Assembly (NCBI RefSeq): GCF_949987515.2
Contig: NC_082694.2
Span: forward strand, 41,109,951 to 41,173,950
Direction of reading: 5' to 3'
From: Delphinus delphis
Taxonomy: Eukaryota > Chordata > Mammalia > Artiodactyla > Delphinidae
Length of the DNA stretch: 64,000 nucleotides
Position 1 is the stretch's first letter, and each line of letters starts with the position of its first letter. The notes beneath the pieces were generated by a model that ran no database searches, had not been told where the DNA came from, and saw only the letters and a list, made by a program, of their open reading frames with translations. Both the position numbers and the translations under genes were made by a program. Below are positions 1 through 11,591 of the stretch, in pieces.

Positions 1-60
1 TCATTTTGGTACACGAAGCTTTTTCTTTTAATAATTTTCTTATGCTAAAATCTCAGAAAG

Positions 61-306
61 AGACTCTATAAGTCTTTTTTTTTTTTTTTTTTTTTTTTTT
101 GCGGTACACGGGCCTCTCACTGTTGTGGCCTCTCCCGTTGCGGAGCACAGGCTCTGGACGCGCAGGCTCAGCGGCCATGGCTCACGGGCCCAGCCGCTCC
201 GCAGCATGTGGGATCTTCCCAGACCAGGGTTCGAACCCGTGTCCCCTGCATCGGCAGGCGGACTCTTAACCACTGCGCCACCAGGGAAGAAGACTCTATA
301 AGTCTT
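61..306 (-). mobile_element. CHR-2-type SINE with target-site duplication
   Basis: A tRNA-derived cetacean SINE lies in reverse orientation. The T run at 77-100 is its A tail, and the tRNA-like head (box A region, read on the minus strand) ends near 290. The 16-bp direct repeat AGACTCTATAAGTCTT at 61-76 and 291-306 is a perfect target-site duplication, so this is a complete L1-mobilised insertion. The head lost part of the usual GGGCTTCCC start. Short antisense open frames across it are not genes. Confidence 0.93.
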
Positions 307-390
307 GATCTATCATTTTCGCATTTTCCACACAATGCTGCCAGAGAGCCTGCTAATCTCACCACAACCTTGCCAATATCAGGAACTCAC

Positions 391-485
391 TTCTTTCTCT
401 TTCTCTCTCTCCTCCTCATTTTCTCTCTCTCTCTCTCCCCACCCCCTCACTCTTTCCCTCCCTATCTTTTTTTCTTTCTCTCTTA
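391..485. repeat. pyrimidine-rich (CT)n-type simple repeat
   Basis: This is an imperfect TC/TTTC/CCCT-rich tract on the plus strand. It abuts the 3' end of the old minus-strand L1 that follows, so it may be the degenerate complement of that element's A-rich tail. Confidence 0.8.
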
Positions 486-1862
486 ATTTACATAATAGTT
501 GACTATACTTCCCACTCTGTATATTTTATACCCGTGACTCATTTATTTTGTAACTGAAAGTTTGTACCTTTTAATATCCCTCACCTATTTTTCTCCTTCC
601 CCCACCCCCCTCTCTTAGGCAACCATCAAGTTTGTTTGTTGAATCTATGACTCGTTTCTGTTTAGTTATGTTTGTTCATTTGTTTTTTAGATTTCACATA
701 TAAGTGAAATCATATAGTATTTGTCTTTCTTTGTCTGACTTACTTCACTTAGCATAATACCCTCTAGGTCCATCTATGGTGTCACAAATGGTAAGATTTC
801 ATTCTTTTTCATGGTTGAGTAATATTTCATTACATATAAATACACACACATACCACATCTTCTCTATCCATTCGTCTGTTGATGAACACTTGTGTTGCTT
901 CCATATCTTGCCTATCATAAATAGTGTTGCTATGAATACTGGGGTGCATGTATCTTTTTGAACTAGGGTTTTCATTTTTTCCAGATATATACCCAGGAGT
1001 GGAATTGTTGGTTTATATGATAGTTTTATTTTCAGTTTTTTGGGGAACTTCCATACTGTTTTCCATAGTGGCTGTGCCAATTTACATTCCCACCAACAAT
1101 GCACAAGGATTCCCTTTTCCCCATATCATTGTCAACACTTGTTATTTGTTGTCTTTTTTGTAATAGCCATTCTGACGGGTGTAAGATGATATCTCATTGT
1201 GGTTTTGATTTGCACTTCCCTGATGATTAGTGATGTTGAGCATCTTTTCATGTGCCTATTGGCCTCTTTGGAAAAATGTCTACTCAGTTCCTCTATCCAT
1301 TTTTTAATTATGTTGTTTGTTTTTTTGATGTTGAGTTGTATGACTTCTTTGTATATTTTGGATACTAACCCCTTATTAGTTACACGGTTTGCAAATATCT
1401 TCTTCATTTTGTTGATAGTTTCTTTTCCTATGCAAAAGCTTTTTAGTTTAAGGAGTCTCACTTGTTTATTTTTGCTTTTGTTTCCCTTGCCTGAGGAGAC
1501 ATATCCAAAAAAATAAGGCTAAGACTGATGTCAAAGAGTGTACTGCCTATGTTTCTTCTAGAAGTTTTATGGTTTCAGGTCATACATTTAAGTCTTTAAT
1601 CCATTTTGAAGTCCAGTTTGATTCTTTTGTAGGTAGCTGTACAGTTTTTCAAAAACCATTTATTGAAGTGGTAGGCCTTCCCCCATTGTATACATTTGCT
1701 TCCTTTGTCATAGATTAATTGCCCATATAAGTGTGGGTTCACTTCTGGGCTCTCTATTCTGTTCCATTGATCTATGTGTCTATTTTTGTGCCAGTACCTT
1801 ACTGTTTCGGTTACCTTAGCTTTGTAGTATACTTTTAAATCAGGGAGCCTGATACCTTCAGC
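486..1862 (-). mobile_element. 5'-truncated old L1, 3' third of ORF2 plus 3' UTR
   Basis: Reading the minus strand gives the C-terminal part of an L1 ORF2 protein in several broken frames. Recognisable pieces include [13 protein letters not shown] and [19 protein letters not shown] (about 1860-1600), [20 protein letters not shown] (about 1250) and [20 protein letters not shown] (about 1100-1040). The remaining 500 bp is 3' UTR. The 5' truncation at about 1862 meets a (TC)n(AC)n tract. Stops and frameshifts make it a fossil, and it has no role in the host that can be read from the sequence. Confidence 0.9.
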
Positions 1863-1891
1863 TCTCTCTCTCTCACACACACACACCACCA
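1863..1891. repeat. (TC)n(AC)n microsatellite
   Basis: A short CT run passes directly into an AC run at the truncated 5' edge of the old L1 insertion. Confidence 0.85.
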
Positions 1892-2099
1892 CCCCCTTTT
1901 TCTTTTAATTTAAGAGAAGTAAAAGTATTGTTTTAGTATATGGTATTTCTTCTTTACTAAGATGAACAATGTTACATATATTTACTTACTAATGTGTTTC
2001 CTCTTTGTGAATTGTGGCCTTAAGTCTCTTTCCCAATTCATCATTTGATTGGATCAAGCCTTCCTTACTGAGCTGATCTGCAATATGTTTGTTAAGCTT

Positions 2100-2285
2100 T
2101 ATCACTCACAGATGTATGATCTTGGGCAAGTTACTTCAGCTCCCTGTTACTGGATTCCTAATCTATAAAATGAGAATAATCATCTCATAAAGTTGTTGGG
2201 AGCATTAAATGAATCAATTTGCATACTAAATTCATAGAACATTTTCTGGCACAAAATAAATCCTCAATAAATATAGTATATTTTC
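2100..2285 (+). mobile_element. MIR SINE fragment
   Basis: This resembles the core and 3' half of MIR: GATCTTGGGCAAGTTACTT, then an AATCTATAAAATGAGAATAA segment, then a GGAGCATTAAATGA segment, and an AATAAAT-rich end. It is about as diverged as expected for an ancient mammalian copy. Confidence 0.85.
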
Positions 2286-2889
2286 TCTAAAATATTCAAT
2301 GTATTACTTGCTTGTAAAGGCATCTCCCCAGTCTCTGTTTTGCTATTTATTAGACTCCTTTGTCTTTCTATTCATTTATCAATTCATTAACTTACCAGAC
2401 TGGATAATTTTGCTTGTGCTTAATTCTTGGTAGAACTAATTTTATTTGATGGACTACTTTACAGATTGATGGGACACTTTGGGACTGCTGAATTTCAGGT
2501 CCAGTAACAAGCTGTCAGCATTGTACAGAGAGACCTCAGAGCTCCACAGGGCTGGTCATTCACCCATGAATGTCACCGAGGGTACTGAGGGTTATGGACC
2601 AAGTTCAAGATGTGGGCTTTTGTGTAAGGGTCATCCTAATGGGCCCACACACAGACCACAGAAAGAATGATTATATGCTATTTAACAAAACATTTCTTCA
2701 ACCCTTCCTATGTATACGTTACTGAACTATGAAGAAAAAAAAAGGTGAGTTCTCCACCCTTAATGTTTCTTGAACTCATTCAATAAGACTTCCTGAGTGA
2801 TGTGCTCCATATACTTCACCCTCACAATGTGGAATACAGAAGTTGTGAAGGTTTAGAGTATGGGAAAAAAAAGTTGAATTCAATTTTGG
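2286..2889. other. unassigned AT-rich sequence
   Basis: I recognise no gene or repeat here. It is AT-rich at first, then of mixed composition around 2480-2660, with open frames no longer than chance. Confidence 0.5.
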
Positions 2890-3370
2890 CAATCTGAGAT
2901 TGAGGGCCAGAAAAACATGCTGAGTAAGCAGGTGGAAAGGGCTGGCCTGGAAATCAGGAGAGGAGTATGGATCAGAGCCACAGACAGCAGCAATGTCACA
3001 GGGATGTTTGAGATGAGGCAGGGAGGTGTGCAGAGAAAGAAAAGAAGAGGACCCGGAATGGAGCCAGGGAAGACAGACACAAAGGAGAGGTGCCCACCAA
3101 AGAGGCTGAGAAGGAACAGAGGGGAAAGGAAAAGTCACAACTATGGTGGCACAGATTTCAAGAGAAAAGAGAGCATTTTAAGAAAGAAGAAATGGCTAAC
3201 AGCATCAAATCATTGTGAAAGGTCAAAGAACATTGGGATTATAAATGGCCTTTAGATTTACAAAAATGAAGAGAATGTGTGGCCATGACAAGAACATTTT
3301 TAGCAGAGTGGAGAAAAACTGGAGTAGGTTGAGCAGCAAGTGGTAGTTAAGGAAATAGCTGGATTACAGA
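2890..3370. mobile_element. possible ancient mammalian repeat, family not named
   Basis: The purine-rich segment with 'ttcaagagaa', 'aatggctaacagcatcaaat', 'tgtgaaaggtcaaagaacat' and 'agagtggagaaaaactggag' matches a widespread ancient mammalian repeat I remember by sequence but cannot name with certainty. The open frames at 2776-3255 are not convincing as genes. Confidence 0.4.
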
Positions 3371-3469
3371 GAGACAACTGGTTTTAGAATTTTTGTTCTG
3401 AAGGGTGGTAGATATGTTGAACAGGAGCTGAAGAAGATATGGGATGGAAGGAGGAATTTTTGGTTTGGG

Positions 3470-3471
<2 letters not shown>

Positions 3472-3549
<78 letters not shown>
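3472..3549. repeat. long (GT)n microsatellite, about 39 units
   Basis: About 78 bp of uninterrupted GT, the longest dinucleotide array in the window. It follows a short G run at 3467-3472. Antisense it reads as poly-His/Thr, which explains the apparent open frames there. Confidence 0.97.
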
Positions 3550-3553
<4 letters not shown>

Positions 3554-3839
3554 TGGGAGAGATGAGCATACTGAAATGCTGATGGGACTCAGTTTAGCTG
3601 AGACAAAAATGTGTGTGTATGTGTGTGTATTTATAAAATCTCTCAATATGTAGCAAACATCTATATTTATAAAGACATTAACAACTTATGTTTTTGGAAA
3701 GCTCAAAGAGCTGGAACGCAGTAAAAAATGTTAGATAAAAACATATAGGACTCTGATAATCAAAATGGATTTTTACAAATTCATGCACTAGTTTCTGGGC
3801 ACCAATATGTGAAAAAGAAGGGATTTGTTGTCAAATATG
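3550..3839. other. unassigned sequence
   Basis: AT-rich, with a short degenerate GT tract at 3611-3630. I see nothing else in it. Confidence 0.5.
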
Positions 3840-3945
3840 CCTGCAGTCCAATCCTAAGTTACTAGCTATGTGATTTTGGATGATTTGCTTAAATCTAGTC
3901 AGACTCAATTTATTCATCTCTATAAAAGAGATAATACAATTTTCC
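3840..3945 (+). mobile_element. MIR SINE fragment
   Basis: A diverged MIR core: TACTAGCTATGTGATTTTGG followed by the ATTTATTCATCTCTATAAAA segment, which corresponds to the 'TCATCTGTAAAATG' core of the family. Confidence 0.75.
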
Positions 3946-4861
3946 TAGTAGATGTTTGTGCTGACAAATAATAAGACTAACCACTTGCTGTCCACAAACC
4001 ATGAGTCAAGCCTGTGTATCTCAGTGACATTAGTTATTGGAAGCACTACAGATGTTGTTGGAGAGGTACCTATTTATGCTATAGGAATGGAGTTTGAATG
4101 GGTATTGATCCTAGTAGTAGCCCTGGAACTCACTCTTTGAAATAGCCCAAAATGCCATCTTTCCTTTTGACCATGACCCACTGTGTCTAGGTTGGAAGAC
4201 ATCAAGGGGAGCCAAGTGAGTCCCATCAAAATTTGCCTGGGCTAGTCCTGATAAGTCATATGAAGATACTCATTTTATCTTTCATGGTTTGTACACATTC
4301 TTATAATCCTTATGTCTTTTTCTTTTTACTAGAGGAAAATAGGAATCTATCATATATAATAGCTTATGATATAGACCTAGATATGATATGCTTTTATACA
4401 AATTATCATCTAGAAATATTCCTGCTTAATATCACATAATGACATCTTATGCCTTGAAAGATCATAGTAGAAAAGTGCAAAGAGTTGTGTACCAGGCCTT
4501 GCACAAATGTGCACACCAGAGGTGCCCTGTGCTTTCTTCTACGGTTTCCTGTGGGTGGATTCTGCTTACCCTGATAATATAGTATTGTTCTCATCTTTGG
4601 TATCTTCATCCCTGTGTCACTTCTGTGTTATTTTCCTCATCATTGACTTTAATAAACACTGCTGATAGCCATTAAATTTTCATGTTTTTATTCTGTTCTC
4701 CTTTCTCTCCCTCTATCCTTTCTACTATCTACTTTTAACTCCATCACATTTGTCAATTGTTTTCAGAAATGGCTGACCTTCTATAAGCACCTCTCTGCTT
4801 ATATGGAGTATCTTTGGAGTCACTAGTGTTTCAAAAATTGTCTGGGAGAGCTCGGATTTTA
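3946..4861. other. unassigned AT-rich sequence
   Basis: No repeat family or gene was recognised. Short open frames at 3952-4140 and 4233-4439 lack any familiar protein motif. Confidence 0.5.
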
Positions 4862-5075
4862 ATATAATAACAAAGATAATAGCTCTAATTTATTGAGCAT
4901 TTACCATATGCTCAGCAGTGTCCCAAGAGCTTTATACACATATTAATCTGCACTATAACCCTATGAGTTAGGTGCCATGATTATCTCATTTTATCAATGA
5001 AGCCACTGAAGTACAGACTGGTTAGTTTGATTAGTTAATTTTCTCTGAGTCATCCAGCTAATAAGTGGTTGAGTA
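4862..5075 (-). mobile_element. MIR SINE
   Basis: This reads as the complement of MIR: TTATTGAGCATTTACCATAT, CTTTATACACATATTAATCT, CCCTATGAGTTAGGTGCCAT and CTCATTTTATCAATGAAGCC, ending in CAGCTAATAAGTGGTTGAG. Confidence 0.88.
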
Positions 5076-5839
5076 GAGTTAAGCAGTTATCATGTCCTTT
5101 ATGATTTTTCTGCTTCTGATGTGTCACCATTTATCTGAAGTCTGCAATAGTGTCTCTCCCAGCTAAGGAGTCCTCATCATTATCATCTTAACTATTGTTC
5201 TTGTTAAGTTGGGTGGATTTCGGTAAATGCACATGTCATGAGTTCAGAAAGCCACCACTGAACCTGCCCCTGATGGCACGCAGATCTATAGTTTTAGTTA
5301 TCCTCTTGAAGTTCACCACTCTCTACTCCTAGCAGATCGTCTTGCATATGGTGGATGATTCCAAAGATATCTGATGGTTCTAATGCTGGTTTTGAAATAA
5401 TAAAGCCTGGTACATGCAAATAACGTCTCTGAATTCATTTGACAGCACATACAACGAACCAATAAAAAACCACTAAACCTTTTTAAACCACACAAAACGA
5501 ACAGGCTTGACAGAAAAACTCAGAAGTATTCAGGCAAATAATGTAGTACAACTGGGTGGCAAGATGGTTCAGAACATCTTAAAAAGATCTAGATCTTTTT
5601 AAATATTTGCTACTTCTCTACTGAAAATACAAAAGAAAAATAGTGATTTTAGGACATTTGGAAAAGAAAAGGAACAAAAAACTAAAGATTTCCTTAAATC
5701 ATACGTGTACTATGTCATGGGATTATGTTTGAGGATTAAATTAAATAATGCACATAAAGTACTTGTCACAGTAGCTAACATATTGTAAGTATCAGTGAAG
5801 TTTCATTATTGTCATTGCTTTCATTTGTATTTCTTGGTC
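5076..5839. other. unassigned AT-rich sequence
   Basis: No gene or repeat that I can name. A weak inverted segment (AGATCTAGATCT) lies near 5584-5597. Confidence 0.5.
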
Positions 5840-6111
5840 AGTGATATACAAATTTCTTTGTTTCAAATTGTTGTCCATTGCCTATTTTCTATTTGCTTGT
5901 TTAATTATTTATCTATTTTGAAATACATAAATATAATTACATGATTCGCATATCAAGATTTATAAAAATGTACCCAATGAAGGATCTCCTTCCCATCTCT
6001 ATCCTGCATTAGATGAGTTACCATATCCCCAATTAGGTTATCACTCTTCTTTGTTTCTTATTTATATTGTCAGAAGACAACAGTATGGGCATGCAATCCA
6101 AACACACTCAT

Positions 6112-6152
<41 letters not shown>

Positions 6153-7150
6153 TGTGTGTGTATGTCTTATATATACATATAATTTTTCTTTATCTTCTAT
6201 ACAAATCATATCATACCATATACATTTTTTTATGTCTGCCTAATTCCTCATTGGTCTTCTTTTTCAGAAATTTCCTGTATATTCCTGTTGATTTTCATAT
6301 GAATTATACGATCAACTTGTCTAGTTTTGGGGAAAGAAAGATTTGGTATTTTTATCAGGATCATGTTAAATTTATAAGTAAACCCAGGAAGGATTAGCAT
6401 CTTAATGATGTTCAGTCTTTCTATCCAAGACATGCTATGCCTTTCCATTTGTTTATACAATCTTTTGTGGCCTTCAAAAGTATTTAAAAATTTTCTTCAT
6501 ATAAGTCTTACATTTATTCTTAAGCTCATACCTACGAATTTTATTTTTATCATCATTGTAAAACAGCTATTTTTCCCATTATACTTTGTTGTATTTTGTT
6601 GTTTATTAATGTGAAAACTATTGACATTTGTATATTAATTTTATATCCTGACACCTGAATGATTTTTTTGTTGTATTAATTATAGTTGATTTTCTTGGTT
6701 TTCAAAGTATTTAATTATATATTTGCTTAATAATACTTTTACCTTCTCATTTTCAATTTTTTTTAAAATTTCTTTCTCATCTATTTGCATTGGCCAATTC
6801 ACCAAGTACAGTAATAAACATGGATGGTGGAGATCCTTTCCTTATTTCTAATAAAAGTAGGAATGCTTCTAATGTGTTCCCAGAAAACATGATGATGAGT
6901 TTTGGTTTGAGATGGATATATTTTCTATTGAGTTTTAAAAATTTAGAATGAATATTAAATTTTGTAATGTGACTTTTAATGTCTGTGAAAATGGCTATAT
7001 AATTTTTCTTCTCTTAATATATTATTAGATATCCTAATATTGAATATCCCGGTCATATGGTATAATTCTTTGAATATGTTGCTGTATTCCAAATGCTAAT
7101 ATTTATTTAGAATTTTTGTATTGATATTCTAGAGACACATTGATCTAGAA
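5840..7150 (-). mobile_element. ancient L1 fragment, RT to 3' UTR part
   Basis: Minus-strand translation near 6460-6250 gives MERHSMSWIERLNIIKMLIL, the L1 ORF2 segment downstream of the reverse-transcriptase core. The complement of 6780-6900 corresponds to the RSGTRQG-to-VLANA stretch of the RT domain in a very decayed state. The 3' limit (about 5840) is approximate. The element is old and AT-rich, contains a (CA)n(TG)n tract, and is interrupted downstream by a MER5A copy. Confidence 0.75.
6115..6163. repeat. (CA)n-TT-(GT)n self-complementary microsatellite
   Basis: About 17 CA units are followed by TT and about 5 GT units. The two arms are complementary and could fold into a hairpin. Confidence 0.93.
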
Positions 7151-7315
7151 CAGTGATTACTCAATCTGACTACATATTACAATAAATAGGGAGCTTTAAA
7201 AATATCAAAAAACCAATACTGACCCACTCCCGCCATGCTCCAACCAATTACATCAGACTCTACGAAGGGGCAGTCTGGGTACCCAGGGAAGCTAATGTAA
7301 CTAAGTCTGAAAACA
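7151..7315 (+). mobile_element. MER5A-type hAT-Charlie element
   Basis: The start CAGTGATTACTCAATCTGAC, the middle GGGAGCTTTAAAAATATC, the CAATTACATCAGACTCTACG segment and the GGGTACCCAGG segment match the MER5A non-autonomous DNA transposon. It is inserted in, or next to, the old L1. Confidence 0.7.
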
Positions 7316-8645
7316 TTAGTATATCATTTCCTTTTTGTATAAATTCAAATGTTGTTATTGTTGCTATTTTTAAATCAGTATTAGGCTCACTTCTTAAAAT
7401 ACTTTGGAATTTTTTTCTTTTCACCTACGATCTGAAAAATTTAAACAGCATTGGAACTATCGCTTTTTAGAGGTTTAGTGGTAATTCCCGTGTAAAAACA
7501 TCATCAGAACTGGGTTGGTTGGGTTTTTTTTTGGTGGGGGGGTGTGGAGAGGGAGTGGTGTATAACTGAAAACGTGTTATATTTCTTCTATGGAAAAATA
7601 TCTGTTTATGCTTTATACTTCTTTTAGAGTCAATTTAAGTAAATTACTGCACCTAAATTTTAAAATTTATTTGCAAAATATTGAGAAGTAATATAGTCTC
7701 TGATATTTTATTTTCCTCAATTTTGTGGTTATTCTACTTTATTTTGTGAATTGTATTTTAGGCTTTTACCTTTAATAATTCAGCTACTAGCTTAACCATA
7801 TATTTTTTGTTCCTTGTCGCTCAATTTTTTAACTTATTAATTTCTGTGGTTCCTTCTTATTTCTTACATTTTGTTGTCCCTTTTTACATCAGATAACTGA
7901 TTTTTGAGGTCTTTATTATTTACTTACATAAGAACTTAAGGCTATGAATTTTCTTTGAACATTGCTTTAGCTATATCCTATCAGCTGTCATAGGTACTGT
8001 AGTGTAGTTACCAGTTTTTTACATATTCTGAAATTTGGTTTCATTTCCACTTTGACCCCAGAATCGAGACATTTGCCTTCAGGAGGTAGGGAATTTTATT
8101 TTCTGATTTTGTTCACAATTTTAGTTTTGTTGCTTTGTGATCAGACAATGTTTGCTTTGCTATTTATACATCTGGAGACCATTGTGGTTTCTTTGGTTGC
8201 ACAGGATGTGATCAGGGTAGGGGTTCATGGTTATTGGAAAATCACATTTTCCCTCTATTTTTATGAAATAGAACTTAATATACAGTACATAAATCTACAT
8301 TATTATTTCATTCTTCTGTATATCTACTTTTTTTTCACTTCATCTAATCACAGACTCTAAGAGGTGAAGTATTATTGTGTTTCCTTCTTTCTTTGCATGT
8401 CCTATATTTTTTATATGTTGATGCTATGGTATTAGTGTATAGAGAATTATAACAATTATATATTCATTGCAAATTTCATCCTTCAGCATTACAAAGGACC
8501 TTTCTTCGTCTTATTTACATAATTATTTTGGCCTGAATATTTTCTCGTTTGATATTAATACCATGTTTTCATCTAACTTTTCTGTTTACATTGGCATGGC
8601 ATGTCTTTGCCTATCCTTTCAATTTTTCTAAATCATTTGGATATA
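7316..8645 (-). mobile_element. ancient L1 fragment, 5' part of ORF2
   Basis: The plus strand shows the characteristic complement of the L1 endonuclease region, for example TTTGTGATCAGACAATG (8136-8152), GATATTAATACCATGTTTTC (about 8552) and GGCATGGCATGTCTTTGCCT (about 8593). It continues the element at 5840-7150 in the same orientation. No frame is intact. Confidence 0.62.
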
Positions 8646-8649
8646 TGCA

Positions 8650-8718
8650 TTCTTTCCTTATTTCTAACATAAGCAGAAATCCTTCTAATGTTTTCCCAGA
8701 AAGCATGATTATGGGCTA
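8650..8718 (-). mobile_element. second short L1 RT-region fragment
   Basis: About 62 bp repeats the sequence at 6834-6898 at roughly 80% identity by eye (TTCCTTATTTCTAA, CTTCTAATG, TTCCCAGAAA are shared). This is the RT region of L1, out of order relative to the endonuclease-region sequence just before it, so it is probably a separate L1 piece. Confidence 0.5.
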
Positions 8719-8725
8719 TATACAA

Positions 8726-8972
8726 TAGTGGCTCCCAATCAGGGATGATTTTGTCCCCCCCCCACCCACCAGGGGGTTATTTGGCAATGTCTAGGGACAT
8801 TTTTGGTTATTATAACTGAGGGTGGGTGATGAGGTACTACAGGTATCTAGTGGGAATAATCCAGGGATGTTGCTAAACATCCTGCCATGCACAGGACAGC
8901 CCCCCACCTACGTATCCGGCCAAAGAATTATCCAGCTCAAAATGTCAATAGTGATGAGGCTGAGAAACCCTG
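8726..8972 (+). mobile_element. MER20-type hAT-Charlie element
   Basis: Clear family signatures: GGCAATGTCTAGGGACATTT, ATGTTGCTAAACATCCTGCC, ATGCACAGGACAGCCCCCCA, AAAATGTCAATAGTGATGAG and GAGAAACCCTG at the end. MER20 copies are known as transcription-factor platforms in endometrial cells of placental mammals. Whether this copy does that cannot be told from the sequence. Confidence 0.85.
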
Positions 8973-9554
8973 ATATACAGACTGAACGGTTTTGTTCTGT
9001 GATCCAAATGGAAATCATTAGTCTTTTAATAGTTGATTTTAGATGACACATTATTGCTTTGATAAATATATTTTGTCTTGATTCTGTCATATGTTTCTTT
9101 GTAGTTACTGTTTTTTCAGTCTTTCACTGTGTGGTCTATTTTCTTTTACATGTTTGTAGTTCTTATAATATTTATGAATATGGTTTTTAATTTTTTTTAA
9201 TGATTACCTTTATAGCTATATCTGTATAAAATATCTTTGGTCCTCTGATTTTGGGAGCTGTATCAAATAGTTTCCTATTACGAGCAATGAAAAAAGTATC
9301 ATGTTTTCTCTTCCTCAGCATTCCATCCTATTCTTCCCCAACTTGATTTTGATCAATGGTATTGTATTTCTTAATCTTTTCCTTTGTACTACTAAGTGGT
9401 TATATTTCTACAAGTTGATTTATCAGTGGTAGGTAATATTCATTAATTCACAGCTACTATAGATGAACAGATAATCACATATTTTATTTTCCTTCAACTT
9501 TCCCCTCCTAATTTTGTTGGTTGTATTATTGTATTATTTTTACCATGACATACT
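8973..9554. other. degenerate AT-rich sequence
   Basis: Possibly more old L1, but no block is clear enough to assign. There are no credible open frames. Confidence 0.45.
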
Positions 9555-9713
9555 TGCTACGCAAAGTATGGTCCAGAAACCAGCAGCATCAACATCAGCT
9601 GGGAATAATTAGAAAGATAGAAACTCAGTTCTCACCCACACCTAATGTTTCTGAATTTGCATTTTAACCAGATTCCTAGGTGATTTTTATGTACCTTAAA
9701 GTTTGAGAATCAG
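9555..9713. mobile_element. MER5/MER3-type hAT-Charlie relic
   Basis: CAAAGTATGGTCCAGAAACC, CAGCAGCATCAACATCAGCT, TTTGCATTTTAACCAGATTC and AAAGTTTGAGAATCAG match the small Charlie-derived elements with CAGTGGTTCTCAAA ends. The exact subfamily is uncertain. Confidence 0.72.
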
Positions 9714-10680
9714 TAACCTATAAAATTTACATTCTGGCTGTCACTCTACTTTCCATGTTAGTTTTAGTCTTAGTTCTATTAAATATATGGGATGTTCACT
9801 GCCAGTCCTTTGGCTGTGCTCCTCCAAGTTATCGCTTGCTATCTTGAAGTTCATTTTCTAGTAATTTCCTCTAGAAGCGTTCATTGTAAGAATATACCTA
9901 GACTTCTTGTATTTTCAAAACAGTTGATTTATAGTCTAAATACCATAAGAAGAGTGTGACAAGCTATAAAATGCCTCACCCATATTTTCTTTCTTTAAGT
10001 ATCTTGCAGATTTAATTGTATTATCTTTGGGGATTGATGATTGCCGTGTAGAAATTTGAGGCCAGACTGATTTTTTAATCCCTGAAAAACGACAGTCTTT
10101 TTTTTTGTCTGACTGCTCAAGCCCTATAACTTTGCTAGAATGTTTCTGGTGTTGACCGAAATGGGTCAATTTTCCTTGCCCTGGTGCCCATTCAATAGGT
10201 AAATTCATCCTTTCCGGAAAATGTTCTCAAACTGTATCTCTAAATAGTTGTTTCATTTCATTAGTACTGTGTTTCCTTTCATAAGGAATCCAAATAAACA
10301 CAAGGTAGGTGTCCTTTTCATGTCTTCCATTTCTACCATCTTCTTTCTGACCCTTTTTATCTCTTTCTTTGTATCCAGTTCATTTGCTTATCTTACTTCT
10401 ACCCTCTGTGTCCTGATCACAGCCTCCACAGTGTCTCTTGGCCTTACGATGCTTTTCCCCTTTCACCTTCTTGTCTGTATTTCATTATTTTACTTTTACT
10501 ACTTTCCTGAGCTCTTCCAGCTCACTTTACATTCTTTCTGCCCTCTCACCAATTCTTTCTGGAATTCTTGTATTTCTGCATTGTGGTTTTTCTCTAAAGA
10601 GATGATTTTTTTTCTTTAATGAATGACATCACATTTATTCACACTTTTCATCTCTCCCAGCAACATTGTTCTAGTGATTT
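9714..10680. other. unassigned AT/pyrimidine-rich sequence
   Basis: The plus strand is T-rich and may be the complement of an old L1 5' region. The minus-strand frame at 9936-10208 (90 codons) and the plus-strand frame at 10248-10619 have no motif I recognise. Confidence 0.4.
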
Positions 10681-11350
10681 TTTTTTTCGGTCACTAAAAG
10701 ATGATGTTCTTTTCCTCCTTTTAAAATTTTACTTTTTATGTATGCTGTATCCGTTTTGTGTTTTTACATTTGCATCTGTGTATCGCATGAGTTAGGGGTT
10801 TCTGGAAGAGCTGTTTGTAAGAAGTTGCTGTATATGTGAAGAAATCAGGTATGCCCCAGGCTGGTTAGTTTTCACAGAATCTCTTGTCAGATAAAGCCAG
10901 GCAACCTCCTGCTAACGTGGCTTGTGGGTATAATCTATGGCGCCCCCGCATCCTCAAGCATTATCAGTTTTCAGGGGAGGAGGACTCTGTCACCTCCCCA
11001 TTCAATGCCCCCAGCCCCATCTTCGAACCCTCTTTGCAGGGAAGAATCCAACCATTTTCCCTCAGGGTGTGTCCCTGACCACAGGAAGTATATTTGTATT
11101 GGAGAATTATGGCACCTGGTACTGTTGGTTCTCTCTCCTCCATATTCAAACAGTTCCTCCAAACAGTTCCTGTGCAAACACATTTCCTATTGGCCACTCT
11201 TGCACACATTCTAGAGTCTGTATTCCCGTTCATCTAAAACTACCAGCTAGGTTTTTGCTTTCCTTTCTCCATGTTGCTTTTTTTTTAAGGTTTCTAAGAA
11301 GACAAAGGAAAAACGTTGGGTTCATAGGCATATATTTCTAGCAAAATTCT
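10681..11350. other. unassigned, moderately GC sequence
   Basis: Around 10,880-11,230 the GC content rises, which keeps several overlapping frames open in both strands at once. That argues against any one of them being coding. A small direct repeat (AAACAGTTCCT twice, 11,148-11,173) is present. Confidence 0.45.
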
Positions 11351-11591
11351 TCTCTTATTGATTTTTTTTTTTTTTTTTTTTTGCAGTACGCGTGCCTCTC
11401 ACTGCTGTGGCCTCTCCCGTTGTGGAGCACAGGATCCGGACGTGCAGGCCCAGCGGCCATGGCTCACGGGCCCAGCCACTCCGCGGCATGTGGGATCTTC
11501 CCGGACCGGGGCACGAACCCGCATCCCCTGCATCGGCAGGCGGACCCCCAACCACTGCGCCACCAGGGAAGCCCCTCTCTTATTGATTTTT
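11351..11591 (-). mobile_element. CHR-2-type SINE with target-site duplication
   Basis: A complete reverse-oriented copy with a T run (complement of the tail) at 11,367-11,382 and its head ending at 11,575. The 16-bp repeat TCTCTTATTGATTTTT at 11,351-11,366 and 11,576-11,591 is perfect. Confidence 0.95.

Noticed and set aside
3347..3646. Histidine/threonine-rich open frames
   Set aside because: They are translations of the (GT)n microsatellite.
10884..11341. Cluster of overlapping open frames on both strands
   Set aside because: Simultaneous openness in several frames reflects locally higher GC content rather than coding.
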